From Adiantum capillus-veneris (Eukaryota; Streptophyta; Polypodiopsida; Polypodiales; Pteridaceae), in NCBI GenBank assembly GCA_014529385.2, contig CM043971.1, positions 32,879,209 through 32,943,208 on the forward strand: 64,000 nt of DNA, in the 5' to 3' direction. Made by a program: the position numbers and the translations under genes. Positions 19,589 to 31,109 of the stretch are shown one piece after another. Position 1 is the first letter of the stretch, and each line of letters begins with the position of its first letter. A model generated the notes under the pieces. The model was not told where the DNA came from. It saw only the letters and a program-made list of their open reading frames with translations, and searched no databases.

Positions 19589-20285
19589 CTAGTTAGCATA
19601 TACAACTTTGGAACTCCAAGTGAGCCCAAAACTTATACAAAGTGAGTTGGAAATATTATGCACAACCATAGCATATTTCCCGCTTGATGCATATTTGGTG
19701 TAGCATGTGTTAGCCGCGCTGCTAACAACAATATCGGATCCAATACCGTGTGCTTGTATCTTTATGCCTGTCGGCAAGGCCCCCATAAAACCTTCCATGG
19801 GAATATATTCATAAAACTAGGCTACTATGGATTCTAGATGTTATTCGTGGACCTCCACCCATCTAACCTCCATCCATTGCTTCTTTCACTGCTTGTTCAA
19901 CGGGGCAAGCCAATCCACCTCATGTATTAACACTTGGTAGATGCCCTTGGTATGAGGCTTAAAGAAATCGCTACTGAAAGGCCATTTCCAAGCTTTCCAC
20001 TCTAAAGTAGATTTACAGATTGGCATCACAACACTGGCCAGGTATTCTACTACTCTGCTAATAAGCAGCTTCTCAGTGTCGTTGTTGAAACTAGGTTTCC
20101 ACTTGGTCAACGGATTTCCAGCACTTGCTATTCCTATCCCAAAAGTGGCTCAACCACTAGAGTCCTTAAGTGCATATTCTAATATAAAATCGGTTATACA
20201 ACAAACAATATAGCTGTAGTAATAGTCATACACCCACTTTTCAAACTCTCCAATGCTTTGTGCAACATCCATGTGTGCTGTGTAT
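19589..20285 (-). pseudogene. Unidentified protein-coding remnant
   Basis: From about 20285 down to 19886 one minus-strand frame stays open apart from a single in-frame TGA (in codons around 20150) for about 130 codons. Its composition is protein-like: HMDVAQSIGEFEKWVYDYYY, then ATFGIGIASAGNP after the stop, and later VEYLASVVMPICKS and IHEVDWLAP. A second frame at 19589-19798 (GFMGALPTGIKIQAHGIGSD) lies just downstream and could be a following exon. I do not recognise the family. It could be a decayed host gene, a captured fragment or part of a transposon. Confidence 0.42.
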
Positions 20286-20939
20286 GTGAGCCATCACCTA
20301 GAAAGCTATGATCATTGGTTTGACGAGAGAATTGAATAAAATCAATGGAAATGCAAGGACCTGCATGTTCTTGTGAGCAACCTCATCCTTTGCAAAGTAT
20401 AGCCACAGACGTACATACATAATATACTCACTATCAACATTTTTCTAAATGAGCAAGAATGCTGAGAAAATTAAGAACTTCTCATTATTATCTTTTTTTT
20501 TTGCCATACTCACAATTCTGTGTGCTAGATTAGCATAATAGCATAAAAATATACAACATCTTCATGCTTAAAATCAAGCCATGGATGGCATAAAGACCCC
20601 AAAGAGGCAAACAATTGCATCAGACAAACCCAGAACACATAACTGTTCACCACAACAAGCTTTTTATAGGGAATTATAACTTGGAGCAAAACCAAAAAGG
20701 TACCTGGCCAACAAGGGAGCCACCCTACTAGAAGAAAATAAAGAGAGGCAAGTAGACATGGGGATGCCATCATGGGGCCACCATGCATGGGGGTCTGCCA
20801 CTCTACACATGAATGTCAGCCAAGCTCAACCCACAAGACATTAGGAGCTGCCCAAATCCGGATGAGGAATCCATGCAGTAAAGGACAAGCTGCCCACCAA
20901 CCACCTCTATTCGGCAACCATTCCCCTTTGCCCCTTGTC
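20286..20939. other. Unassigned spacer
   Basis: No domain or terminal repeat recognised. An 87-codon minus-strand hydrophobic frame (20525-20788) lacks supporting features. Confidence 0.4.
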
Positions 20940-22802
20940 ATAATGGATTCATCACCAGTGGTTCACAAGAGTACTCTTCTTAGGCTCACAAGGTAGTCCT
21001 AAGTAGTAAAAATTAATCATTTTATTCATGGGGGTTTTAATTTACTAATGAAAAAGGGTTGTTATTGTTGTCCCCTTCATCTTCATGTCGTTGGCTTCAT
21101 CATGTGTGGTCGGAATCTTCGTCTTCATTTGATGTTGAGTTAATTAATTTTCATTAATGTCATTGGTCCAATTTGTAGAGAGTGCAATCTTCATGGCTAA
21201 TGGTGCAAAGTACTTATGCATTTCATTTATGATTTTCATTAATTGATTTTCATTAATGTCATTGGTCCGATTTGTAGAGAGTGCAATCTTCATGGCTAAT
21301 GGCGCAAAGTACTTATGCATTTTATTTATGATGCTTGTGATGTGAGTACTCGGGGCGTCCACTAGGAAATATGTAAGATAGCAGGTGTGAACAAAATAAA
21401 GGATTTATAACTATGTACATGTACACAAAAATGTACTTACAAAAAGGGTTTTTTAATTGAGAAAGTGAAAATTTTCATACATAAGGGCTAATTTGTTTTT
21501 AACAAAAATGCATGCATAAGAAGGGATACATATAATACTTGAAAATATAAACATAAGGGATTATTTAAATAGCTCTTGTTTGTACGTGATATATGCAATT
21601 TTTACATAGTGGACTTCCTAGGTGTGAGTGCTTATGACGATGGGCGGTCTTACCACGAAGGACTCCTTCGAGCAGTGTCTAGAATCCATGGTCATGCTTT
21701 GATTGAATGCAAAAGCCAAAGCAAATGTTTTGTACAAAATGCGAAAACAAAATTGTGAGCGAATGGTGTGAATTACCACAATGATTTTGTCGACATTATT
21801 CGTCCTTATTGATGAAATCTTAAGGTAGCTTGGTGCCAAGCTCTACTATTGTGGGAAGTCTCCCTCTAGAAGAATTTGAGCTCGAGGTGGTTAGTAAAGG
21901 CAGCTCGTGCGAATGAGGCCTTGAGCTAAGCAAAGGAGCTTTGAAGAAGGTTTCCCGTTTGTAGCCATAATGTGGTGGGAACGGTTGCCTAAAAACTAAA
22001 ATCCCAAAAATAAACTTGCAAATTATCACGGGGAAATTTTGAAGTTGCGAGTTGCAGGCAACAAGCACGAGGGAGTTTGCAAGCAACAAGTGCAAGGGGG
22101 TTTGCAGGTGCCAAGGGGTAGACGATGAAGAGTGTAGGGATGAGGATGCTGGGTATGAGGATGTGTAGGTAGCCGAGGGTGTGACCAAGGCTTACAACGA
22201 TGAGTTCAGCTGAGCAGGGGGTGTTAGCAAGGCTTACAACAATGAGTTCAGCTGAGCAGGGCTGACAATAGTCAAGTAGGTACTAGGTAGCATTAAATTG
22301 ATAAGAATGCCCACTCTTCGAGGTAGCATGCATGAGACAGATAACGTGGCAAAGCTACAACGCATAGATTACAAAGTTACAGGGTGCCTTTTTGCAAGCT
22401 AGTCGTAGACCCAAAACAATTATGTGTTCTGCTTTGGTGTTAGTCTTGAATTCCATCGGATCTTGGATTTCCTTTGTAATGTGTGAGCCCAAAAGGCTAC
22501 ACACAGACATACACACACAAGCACTTGAGCTGCAACAGAATAACACATACACTTAAAATACTTTTATGCACCTATAACTAGCAGAGTAATTAAATAATCT
22601 ATCAGCATCTTTGGGGTTCTAGGGGCTCATAAAAAAGCTCTTGAAGAGCACTATCCTCTACACATGATTGCAACCGAATTTTAAGTGTGAAGGGACTAAT
22701 TGAAAATTGAAATTGTGCAAAAAGTAGATACTAGAATGCAAAGCCTAGTTGAAAAATTAAGCAAAAATTCCATGATAAATGCACCTATTGCTTCTCCTAG
22801 TC
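20940..22802 (-). mobile_element. LTR-element internal region, copy 1 (downstream of the primer site)
   Basis: This stretch and 23390-24839 are direct copies of each other in the same orientation, differing by scattered substitutions and small indels. Shared landmarks include ATTCATCACC, TTCATGGGGGTTTTAATTTAC, ACCACGAAGGACTCCTTCG and GCAAAGCCTAGTTGAAAAAT. Copy 1 lies on the PBS side of the LTR at 22951-23279. No gag or pol domain could be read, so the element is probably non-autonomous. The left limit is where similarity to copy 2 stops. Confidence 0.62.
21148..21345 (-). repeat. 99-bp tandem duplication inside copy 1
   Basis: TTTTCATTAATGTCATTGG recurs at 21148 and 21247. The 99-bp unit keeps the minus-strand phase (33 codons). 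The corresponding place in copy 2 (about 23600-23700) has one unit, so the duplication postdates the split of the copies. Confidence 0.85.
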
Positions 22803-22935
22803 ACCAAAGTGTAGCAGAGCATGCTCATGCCGAAATGGTGATTAGGAAGCGGAATTATTGAGAATGCTAATGCAATCAAATGTGCTACTAATTAATGAAA
22901 TAATGGCACAATTAATTAAGCTTAGGTGAACCGTT

Positions 22936-22948
22936 GGCTCTGATAGCA
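22936..22948 (-). promoter_or_regulatory. Primer-binding site (initiator tRNA-Met type)
   Basis: On the minus strand TGCTATCAGAGCC differs by one base from the TGGTATCAGAGCC complement of the 3' end of initiator tRNA-Met. It starts two bases inside the LTR edge at 22951. Typical of Ty1/copia and many chromoviruses. Confidence 0.72.
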
Positions 22949-22950
22949 CT

Positions 22951-23279
22951 TGTTGTGAATGCACCAATGGTAGCGTCAAGCTATGGTGGGTGTAGCCTTA
23001 GCTTAACCATGCCGTTAGGGTTAGGGTTAGGGTTAGAGTGATTAAAATTAGGATTAGGGCTATGCCCAGAGCAAAAGCATAAAGAGAGTATAGACACAAT
23101 GATAAAGTTCAAAGTGAAAATGCTTCATTAGAAAATAGCCTCTAAAGTAGGCTTGGTGCTTTACAATCATTGGCTAGAAGAGTTGCATCCTCTTGCTATT
23201 GGATCATGTCATCATTTATATTTCCTAGGTGGCTAGAGGGGTTTCCGACATGGTGCCATGGGTTGGGCTTACCCTAACA
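22951..23279 (-). repeat. LTR (329 bp) with internal sequence on both sides
   Basis: The minus-strand LTR runs from TGTTAGGGTAAGCCC at 23279 to TTCACAACA at 22951, with TG...CA ends. It is preceded by a polypurine tract (23280-23290) and followed by a tRNA-Met primer site (22936-22948). It contains a short (TTAGGG)-like run at about 23013-23036. Having a PPT upstream and a PBS downstream means element interior lies on both sides. Confidence 0.72.
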
Positions 23280-23290
23280 ATCGCCCCCTT
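23280..23290 (-). promoter_or_regulatory. Polypurine tract
   Basis: Minus-strand AAGGGGGCGAT directly before the LTR's TGTTAG, the usual plus-strand primer position upstream of a 3' LTR. Confidence 0.7.
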
Positions 23291-23389
23291 AAGCCAAACT
23301 TGGGGTTCATATAAATGGTTCTCATGTCATGGTATACTCCTAGGCTCTACTGATACATCTCGATGTAGTACTTGATACATGATGGTGGT

Positions 23390-24839
23390 TCTCATAATGA
23401 ATTCATCACCCGTGGTTCACAAGAGTACTCATTCTAGGCTTGCACGGTAGTCGTAAGTAGTACAAATCATTCATTTTATTCATGGGGGTTTTAATTTACT
23501 AATGTAAAAGGGTTGTCGTTGTCATTCCCTTCATCTTCATGTCGTTGGATTCATCATGTGTGGTTGGAATCTTTGTCCTCATTTGATGTTGAGTTATTTG
23601 ATTTTGATTAATGTCACTGGTCCAATTTGTAGAGAGTGAAATAATCTTCATGGCTAATGGCGCAAAAGTACGTATGCATTTTATTTACGATGCTTGTGAT
23701 GTGAGTGCTTATGATAATGGGTGGTCTTACCACGAAGGACTCCTTCGAGCAGTGTCTACAACCCATGGTCATACTTTGATTGAATGCAAAAGCCAATGCA
23801 AATGTTTTGTACAAAATGCGAAAACAAAAGTATGAGTGCATGGTGTGAATTACCACAATGCTTTTGTCGGCAGTATTCCTCCTTATTGATGAAATCTTAA
23901 GGTAGCTTGATGCCAAGCTCTACTATTGTGGGAAGTCCCCCCCCTCTAGAAGAATTTGAGCTCGAGTGGTTAGTGGAGGCAGCTTGTGGGAATGAGGCCT
24001 TGAGCTAAGCGAAGGAGCTTTGAAGAAGGTTTCCCATTTGTAGCCGTAATGTGGTGGAAACGGTTACCCAAAAACTAAAATCCAAAAAATAAACTTGCAA
24101 ATTATCAAGGGGAAATTTTGAAGTTGCAAGTTGCAAGTTGCAAGCAACAAGCGCAAGGAGGGAGTTTGCAGGCAACAAGTGCAAGGGGGTTTGCAAATGT
24201 CGAGGGGCAGTTGATGAAGAGCGTAGGGATGAGGCTGCTAGATATGAGGATGTGCACGCAGTCGGGAGTGTTGCCAAGGCTTGCAACGACGAGTTCAACT
24301 GAGGAGGGCCGATAACACTCAAGTAGGTATTAGGTAGCATTCAATTGATAAGAACGCCCACTCTTCAAGGACGTGCATGAGACAGAGCTGCAGTGCATAG
24401 CTTACAAAGTTACAGGGTGCCTTATTGCAAGTTGGTCGCAGACCCGAAGTAGTTATGTGTTCTGCTTTGGCGCTAGTCTTGAATTTCGTCGGATCCCAGA
24501 TTGCCTTTGTAATGTGTGAGCCCAAAAGGCCACACACACACACACACACAAGAACTTGAGCTGCACAGCAGAATAACACACACATTTAATAGACTTTCAC
24601 ACACCTATAAATAGCAGAGTAATTAAATAATCTGATAGCTTCTAATTTGGGGTTTTAGGGGCTCATCGAAAAGGGCTTGAAGAGCACTATCCTCTACACA
24701 CAAGAATGCAACCAGATTTTGAGCGTAAAGGGACTAATTGAAGATTGAATTGTGCAAAAAGTCGATACTATAATGCAAAGCCTAGTTGAAAAATTAAGCA
24801 AAAATTCAATGATAAATGTGTCTACCGCTTCTCCTAGTC
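23390..24839 (-). mobile_element. LTR-element internal region, copy 2 (upstream of the polypurine tract)
   Basis: Second direct copy of the 20940-22802 sequence. It ends abruptly at the CTCCTAGTCA point shared with copy 1, after which 24840 onward is unrelated. A 100-codon minus-strand frame (23614-23916) is conserved in part in copy 1 but I assign no domain. A short (CA)n occurs at about 24533-24551. Confidence 0.62.
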
Positions 24840-25174
24840 ATTATAATTAATGTATCGGGTCCAACGACTGACACTGTTATCTTGTGGAAAAGAAAGAAGA
24901 AGAAAAGATAATTTTCTTGTTTTGTTGGATGTCTAATTGTCTTAGGGTGGCACCCTTTATCGGCGGATGTACACTCAATAGGAGCATGGCTTATTAGGTA
25001 ACTTTTTTGTTTTCATGATATAAATATACACTCACTATTGTGAGTTTGGAAAAAAAAAACATTCACAATACCCAAAACAAGCAGGGCATCAAATAAAAAA
25101 TCAACCTTACTCTTCGGACTCTGTGATGACATTGTTTTGGATTGTTCGATTTAGCTTGTTTATTTGTGCTTTAC
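24840..25174. other. Unassigned spacer
   Basis: AT-rich, no gene and no terminal repeat recognised. Confidence 0.4.
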
Positions 25175-25870
25175 CACGTTGGTACAACCAAAGTAGGCCT
25201 GAGCTAGAAAGTGTGCTCTACCAAGCTATGGGTGCCTATAGGTGCTGGGCAAAGGGTTTAAGCTGGTATGTAAGGCTTGTACATGCAAAAGGAAACGGGA
25301 ACGACTGCCTGATGAGGTTTCTTAAGCCAAAGGAGCTTCAGAAAGGGCCAATTGGAATTGGCAGGTCTAGGTGTCCAAGGTGTCAAATGTCAAACCTATG
25401 CTTGGGAATGTAGTGTTTGAGGTGCTCTAGAAGTTGGTCTAGACGGCTCCTCAAACAGAGCCACAATGTGAAAGATATTGAGGTTTAAATTTAGAGGGCT
25501 TTGCACATACCCAACGGATAGGGTAGACATGGGTAGATAGCCAAAGTTGATGTCAATGGACAGGGTTGAAGAGCTCAAGTTGTGGAGCATGTCAATCTTC
25601 ACGGATTGTAAATCGGAGCTCTAGAGAGAAAGTTATGGCCAATTGAAAGATTGATGAGGGCTAGTTATGGGTCAACTTGGCCGCATTGGAAGGCATGCCA
25701 TCGAGAGGTTTCGAACCTTGACCAGGTTCTGGAATGTAGTATGCATTGTATGGAGCTAGCCAAAAGTTACAGGTTGTCAATCAGATGCCCGGTCAATAAG
25801 TTATGGCCCGATGAAATTTGGGGCAGTGGTGGACAGAGGGAGATTACCAGATGGTTTTTTTTTGTTTTTT
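25175..25870 (+). repeat. Diverged copy of the sequence upstream of gypsy element G2
   Basis: Aligns by eye with about 54800-55460: shared landmarks are CAACCAAAGT, GAGCTATGGGTGC/AAGCTATGGGTGC, CTAGACGGCTCCTCAAAC (CCAGACGGCTCGTCAAAC in the other), a GGGTAGATAGCC/AGACAGGTGGCC block and AAAGTTATGGCC/CAAGTTATGGC. It is probably a solo LTR or LTR fragment of the G2 family. Ends are not defined. Confidence 0.6.
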
Positions 25871-26346
25871 GCGGCCTTGATTGGAGGGCCCGACTTTTGG
25901 AGGCATTTCACAGCTTGGGCATTCAACAAGTGAGTAAGAAGTTGCAAAGCATTGAAATTTGGAGGAAAAAGGGTTTTTTTTATGGCCCTTGGTGAGCATT
26001 GGGGACCCTTGAGGAGGGTGCTTTGCCCGTAGAGTGCCACGTTTCAAGCAATTGAACCCATTTGCACTACCAAGAGCAAGGACCATAGGGTATATAGCCT
26101 GGAGTGGGCACTCCCCTTAGGCATCAAAAGGGGTGAGCCAAGGAACAAGATTTCAAATTGCAAAATTTGTACTTTAAAAGATCATCACAACATGAAAATT
26201 TACCAATAAACAACTTTGAGCACATTGTTCAAGACCCACCTTTTGCATCTCATCTTGTTCTAAATTCAATGGCCTTGCATAGACACTTCTTTTTTACCTC
26301 TGCACTCTGCCCTTGAAATCATGTCCTCTAGGAGGACTCCACTTGT

Positions 26347-26356
<10 letters not shown>

Positions 26357-26387
<31 letters not shown>
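26357..26387 (+). repeat. Poly-T (11) followed by poly-G (31)
   Basis: T run at 26346-26356 then 31 uninterrupted G. This is the longest poly-G in the window. Confidence 0.95.
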
Positions 26388-26389
<2 letters not shown>

Positions 26390-26570
26390 CCAAGCAAAGC
26401 AAAGCAGGTGAGGAGTAAGCTAAGTGTTTGAAGTGTATATACATGTTTTTATCCAAAAAAAAAACTCTTTTTTTTTGTATAATAATGAGCCGCGTAGGCC
26501 AGATCTCTATCATCAAGACGTCCAATGAGAGCTTGAGTGATTAGAGAGAGAATAATTTTGGCTAACTTTT

Positions 26571-26690
26571 GGTCTAATAATAATAAAATTTTTATTAATT
26601 TTTAACTTTTTAGCTAATAATAATAATAAATTTATAAATAATAGTTTTTAACTTTTTAGCTAATAATAATAATAAATTTATAAATAACAC
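26571..26690 (+). repeat. About 52-bp AT-rich tandem repeat
   Basis: TTTTTAACTTTTTAGC followed by TAATAATAATAATAAA occurs in two near-identical units with a diverged third one before them. Confidence 0.75.
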
Positions 26691-26895
26691 CATGAACGTC
26701 GGAATGAAATCTAGAAGCAAACACGGAGTCTTCAAAGCAAGTAATTTGAACTTGTCCAACATAGAGGAGGTCAAATTTTGGGCGTATCTAAACTTGGTAT
26801 TAATGGTTTTTCATTTCTTTTAGTGAGAATTGTAGAAGATGCTCATGGACTAATGGAAACAAAAGGAAAAGAAAAAGGGAAAGGGGGGGGGGGGG

Positions 26896-27303
26896 TCGTC
26901 ACTATACGGAACGGCTCCAGCCAGGGGGGATCTATGGTGGGAAAGAGAAGCGAAAATCGCAATGCAATCTTAGCCGTCCGTCGACTAGGTGAACTAGGGG
27001 GTGAACTCGGGGCAAAAACGGCACCCCTAGTTCATCGGCCTTGCGGGGTGTGGGTCGAGACCCCGAGATGTCTTGGTTGTCGCATGAATGTCCTACCACT
27101 ACGCTAGCGCGCGTCGCTACCCATGTTGGCATGACACATGATCACAAGGCTAGTTTAGTTTACGCACCCCTAGTTCATCCCCAGTTCACCTAGTTCACCC
27201 CCAGTTCAATGCATGATCCGATGGCTAAGATTAAAGCCGCCTCGCCTCCCCAAATTTGGACCCTAGATCCCCTCTGAGCCAAAGCCGTGCCATATAGTGA
27301 CGA
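26896..27303. mobile_element. TIR element M2 (non-autonomous, about 408 bp)
   Basis: The left end TCGTCACTATACGGAACGG and the reverse complement of the right end TCGTCACTATATGGCACGG match. Similarity between the arms continues for over 100 bp (GATCTA(T/G)GG, AATCTTAGCC, GGTGAACTAGG). The interior (27052-27106) carries tRNA-like boxes on the minus strand. The plus strand has G-runs just outside both ends (26883-26895 and 27304-27309), as for M1. M1 and M2 also share the subterminal order GGATCTATGG, GAAAATCG, GTGAACT, suggesting one superfamily. Confidence 0.72.
27052..27106 (-). promoter_or_regulatory. tRNA-like pol III boxes inside M2
   Basis: On the minus strand TAGCGTAGTGG (27096-27106) fits the A box and GGTCTCGACCC (27052-27062) is near the B box. 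The 55-nt span is tRNA-like. No full acceptor stem pairs convincingly, so it is a tRNA-related segment and not a gene. Confidence 0.55.
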
Positions 27304-27659
27304 GGGGGGCGGGAGGGTTCTACAGGTGGCAGGAGAGAGGAGGAGGAAGATTTTTTTATCTTGCATTTTCTAGCTACACGACAAGCAAGGGATGTGCGCC
27401 TAGATGGGTTGTGTGTGTGTGTGTCATTTGTCTATAGTGCCAGGTGGATCTGATGATGTCCGAGGTCTTCGAGAGCATAATGTGAGTGGGACGATGTCAA
27501 GTGTGTGGACATTGCCACACATGGTCATCTCCATTGTGAGCAAATCGTAGGTGGTCGAGCACAAAGAGAGAAAGACACGGAGATGAGCATATGCTATAGT
27601 CGATCTGCAGGGGAGAAAGGGATGCGGGGCTTCAGAGAGGGAAGAACGGGAAGATAATG

Positions 27660-27677
27660 GCTCACTTGGAGAGCGAT

Positions 27678-27716
<39 letters not shown>

Positions 27717-27783
27717 AGGCAGCATCGAGATTTGGTAGGTGACAAAGAAAGCAAGATAGAGAGAGCAAGACATATACATGCAC

Positions 27784-27825
<42 letters not shown>

Positions 27826-27840
27826 TGCTCTCGCCAAGTC
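27660..27840. repeat. Inverted repeat with (CT)n and (GA)n arms
   Basis: (CT)n at 27680-27714 and (GA)n at 27789-27821. The outer flanks also pair imperfectly: CTTGGAGAGCGATAGTCTCT on the left, and CTTGGCGAGAGCAACAATCT as reverse complement of the right. This is a larger foldback and not two independent microsatellites. Confidence 0.7.
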
Positions 27841-30429
27841 CATCAGGGTACCTACTAGTTGGAGGCGATTCTCCTCTCTGCATCTCATTTCTATGCAAGG
27901 TTTGAGCCGCAACATGTGTTTCTCTCTATCTACAAGATATTCAATGTGATGGGTTAAATGTGGGTGACGAAAAGTGATTTTGTTGTAACCTTTGAAATGG
28001 AGAGTGGGTGGAGATTTTGAGCATCTTTTGAAGACTCCACATAATGGAATTGGAGTAGACCTAGTTAGTAAGAGTAGCTTCAAGGAGATTATCGCATGTT
28101 ACAAAGAAACCTTAGTTCTTCGTATTATAGAGTTTAAATTAAGCGCTCTCCCCATTGAAAAAAATTGAGTGTATTGGTCAATGCATTATGAAGACTAGTA
28201 AGGCCGCTCTCTCTCTCTTTCTCTCTCTCTCTCTTTGCTTCGCTGTGCTCTTGGAGCTGCAGGCCACACCCGCTTGAAGGAGCTTCTGACATGTGGCAGT
28301 GGGAGGGAACCGGAATTCCCTCCCCCATTATCCTTAGTATAGATATAGATTGTACTAATTTGCTTACACCAATTTTTTAATGAATATTGCTTTGGTATAA
28401 TAAATTTTTAGCAAATTGCACTTTTTTGTGCGAAGTGGTACAAACATCCATGAGTGTTACTAGGGTTGCTTGGTTGCATTTGAGCCCATGACTCGGGTCA
28501 CGAAGGACGAATGCTCAACCAACCAATCAACCAAGGAATGCTCTAGGAGGACTAATGCTTGTGTAATAAGTTAATTTTAAGTACATGGCTTTTAGAAGTC
28601 TATAAGAAAAGGACACAAAAGTCTCTAAGAATCTTCCAATTGCTTGATTCGCACACCTGGCCACCCTCACGTCACCCTTTGCTTGCCTTTTCTCTCGCCT
28701 CACTCCAGAATCCACGAAACTTCCTTGATTCCTTGATTCCCAAAGTACCCCCAATATTTTGTCATAAGCTTTTAATTTTCCAAAGTTCCCAAAATACCCG
28801 TGGTTGTGAGATTAAATTGTAGCTTTTCATAACAAGTCTGCTTGTCTATCAATACAAGATGCTAAAACTAGAATTTGAGCTGGTTATGTAGGCTTTGGAG
28901 ATGAATTGCTTCATTGTTTTTAGACATAATTGCCTTTTTGTGAGGTAATTTTTGACAAATTACATGCTAAGCATTCAAAAACAGATCTCAATTGTCAGAA
29001 ATTAGGAATAAAGATTAAAAAATATTGAACAATCCAACCAAAATAGATACAATGATATTTTGGAAATTTTTGAAACTCGAGGGATATTTTGGGAATTTTC
29101 ATAAGTTAGAGGGATATTTTGGTAGTTTATCAAAAGGATAAAGTGAAAGGTGCACATTGCACATTATCATTTGAAACCAAAATAAAATAAAATCAAAACA
29201 ATAAAATCAAAAGACACATTGAAAAAATTAATGTGTTCATAAAAAATAAATTCCATAAGTATAGAAAATAATCAATAATTTAATAAAATAAATTTTTGTG
29301 AGGTCCTTAAATAAAAAGACTCTTTATAAATCAAAAAATATATATAAAATTGAATCAATACTTCACATCATGGGTCAAACTCTTATGAATACACTCTTAA
29401 TTTCTTTGTTTTCTAAAGCTTTTTCAATAAAACATGAATGCAGCTTTTACGAATAACATTCAAAAGAAAATGATGTCTTTTCCTTCAAGACTTTTAAAGT
29501 TTCTTAATGGAGACATGTCTCATAGAATTGTACTAACTTCATCCATATGGATACTAAGGAGTAAGGACTTTAACATCCTAAAAACAAACCCACTCTAGAT
29601 ATTATAAATATAATAGAGTACTAAGCTTTTTGACTTTACATTGCCAAAAAGAGCTCAAAAGTCTTTTTTGTTTATGACATCTTAGTAATTAATAATTTAA
29701 TATTTACTTTGAAATAAACCAGAGTGTGACATGTGGAGAATTTAAAGCTGTATTATATATAGCATAGAAGTATAGATATTGTGCTTTTTGCTTTTCAATT
29801 TTAAGATTGAGAAAAAACACGTGAAAGGGTCATGGTGGCTTTCTAAAACAATAAGATAAATCTTTAGGTTGAGTTTAACTAGAATTATATAAGAAAAATC
29901 ATTATTCAAGAATATCTCTTTTATTAAGGAACTGAGTTTCCTCCTTGCAAAGAAACAAATCGAAAATAATAGTCGATTTTTTAAATTTCCAAGATTTTTG
30001 AATTAATTTCTCACCTATTTCATTATTTTTCTTCCTTTACGATGGTTTGCTCATTTAGTGTGTGTGTGTGTGTGTAAAATAAATAAATATATGTATGTGT
30101 GTATGTATGTATATGTATAGAATTTACTAGAATTATGTAAGTTGAAGCTTCACTTTAACATTCTAAATTAATAGAATGCAAGTGAAGTTAAGCCGTGTAA
30201 GGATGTGAAATGAAGGTGAAATAGAAAGATTCATTTAATATTTTAAAATAAAAATAACATTTAAAGTAAGTTTTCATCATGACACCGAAAACAATGAAAG
30301 TATGCCTAATCCAACTCAACACTAAGGCTTTTTTTAGAAAGCCAAAAAAAAAAAGTTCAAAACATCAAACCAAATTTCAAAAAAAAAGCTTATTTTTTTG
30401 GAGTACATAAAATAGTCCTTAATAAAGGG

Positions 30430-30800
30430 TTGGATTTTGGGTGCATCTTTAGATCATTGACATAGCAAGCTAACGTTAATACAAATTTTTTAATTTTTTT
30501 TTAAAGAGGGACATTGAGTATTGTATCAAACATTATTTTCTATGCCTTTAAAGTCTATTGTAATCTATATGGTTCATTATAACTTACACTTTAAACAAAA
30601 AAACATAATATTTTAAACTACTAGTGTCACTTTTTCTCTCGCACAATAAGGCCTCTTATTATAAAGTTCTTCTAAATAACCTTTAAACTACTAGTGTCGC
30701 TGTCTATTTTTATGTCTCACAATAAAGCCTCTTATTATAAAGTTCTTCTCATTAGCCTTTAGTCTTATGTTGGCCATAGTGAATTTTCACCTTGTTTATC
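30430..30800. repeat. Dispersed repeat related to 6.8-7.2 kb
   Basis: Same landmark order as 6800-7190 but diverged. Here a 70-bp part (ACTACTAGTGTC ... TTATTATAAAGTTCTTCT) is duplicated in tandem, starting at about 30620 and 30690. Class unknown. Confidence 0.5.
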
Positions 30801-31109
30801 ATGTTTAGATTTCTTTTCTATATATTGATATTTCTTGATAAACAATTAGGAAACAAAGTGAAGAGTCACGAAGGCCTACTAAAGATAAGCCATTATTAGG
30901 ACGGGTGAAAGTTATGGGGAGTGGGTATAAATGAGTGCTTACAATCACATGTCATTTGTTTGTATTTTAATAGAAAAATTTATTGTCCATGATACACAGA
31001 TAGTCACAAATGGCTTATAGGTTACGGAGGACCCCACCTAAACAACAAATTGAAAGACTCACATTTGTATTTCTAAAACAAAATAAAAATGAAAAGAAAG
31101 TAAAATAAA

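Noticed and set aside
23013-23036. TTAGGG-like run suggesting an interstitial telomere
   Set aside because: Only about four units of the non-plant form and located inside an LTR; most likely part of the LTR sequence.
25651-26086. Frames of 79-114 codons on both strands
   Set aside because: No domain recognised; the first half overlaps a diverged LTR-type repeat.
27052-27106. Possible tRNA gene in M2
   Set aside because: A and B boxes fit, but no convincing acceptor or anticodon stem could be drawn. Kept as a tRNA-like promoter segment.
27424-28083. A 219-codon minus-strand frame
   Set aside because: Its length depends on translated CT/GA arrays within a foldback; no domain and no coding composition outside the repeats.
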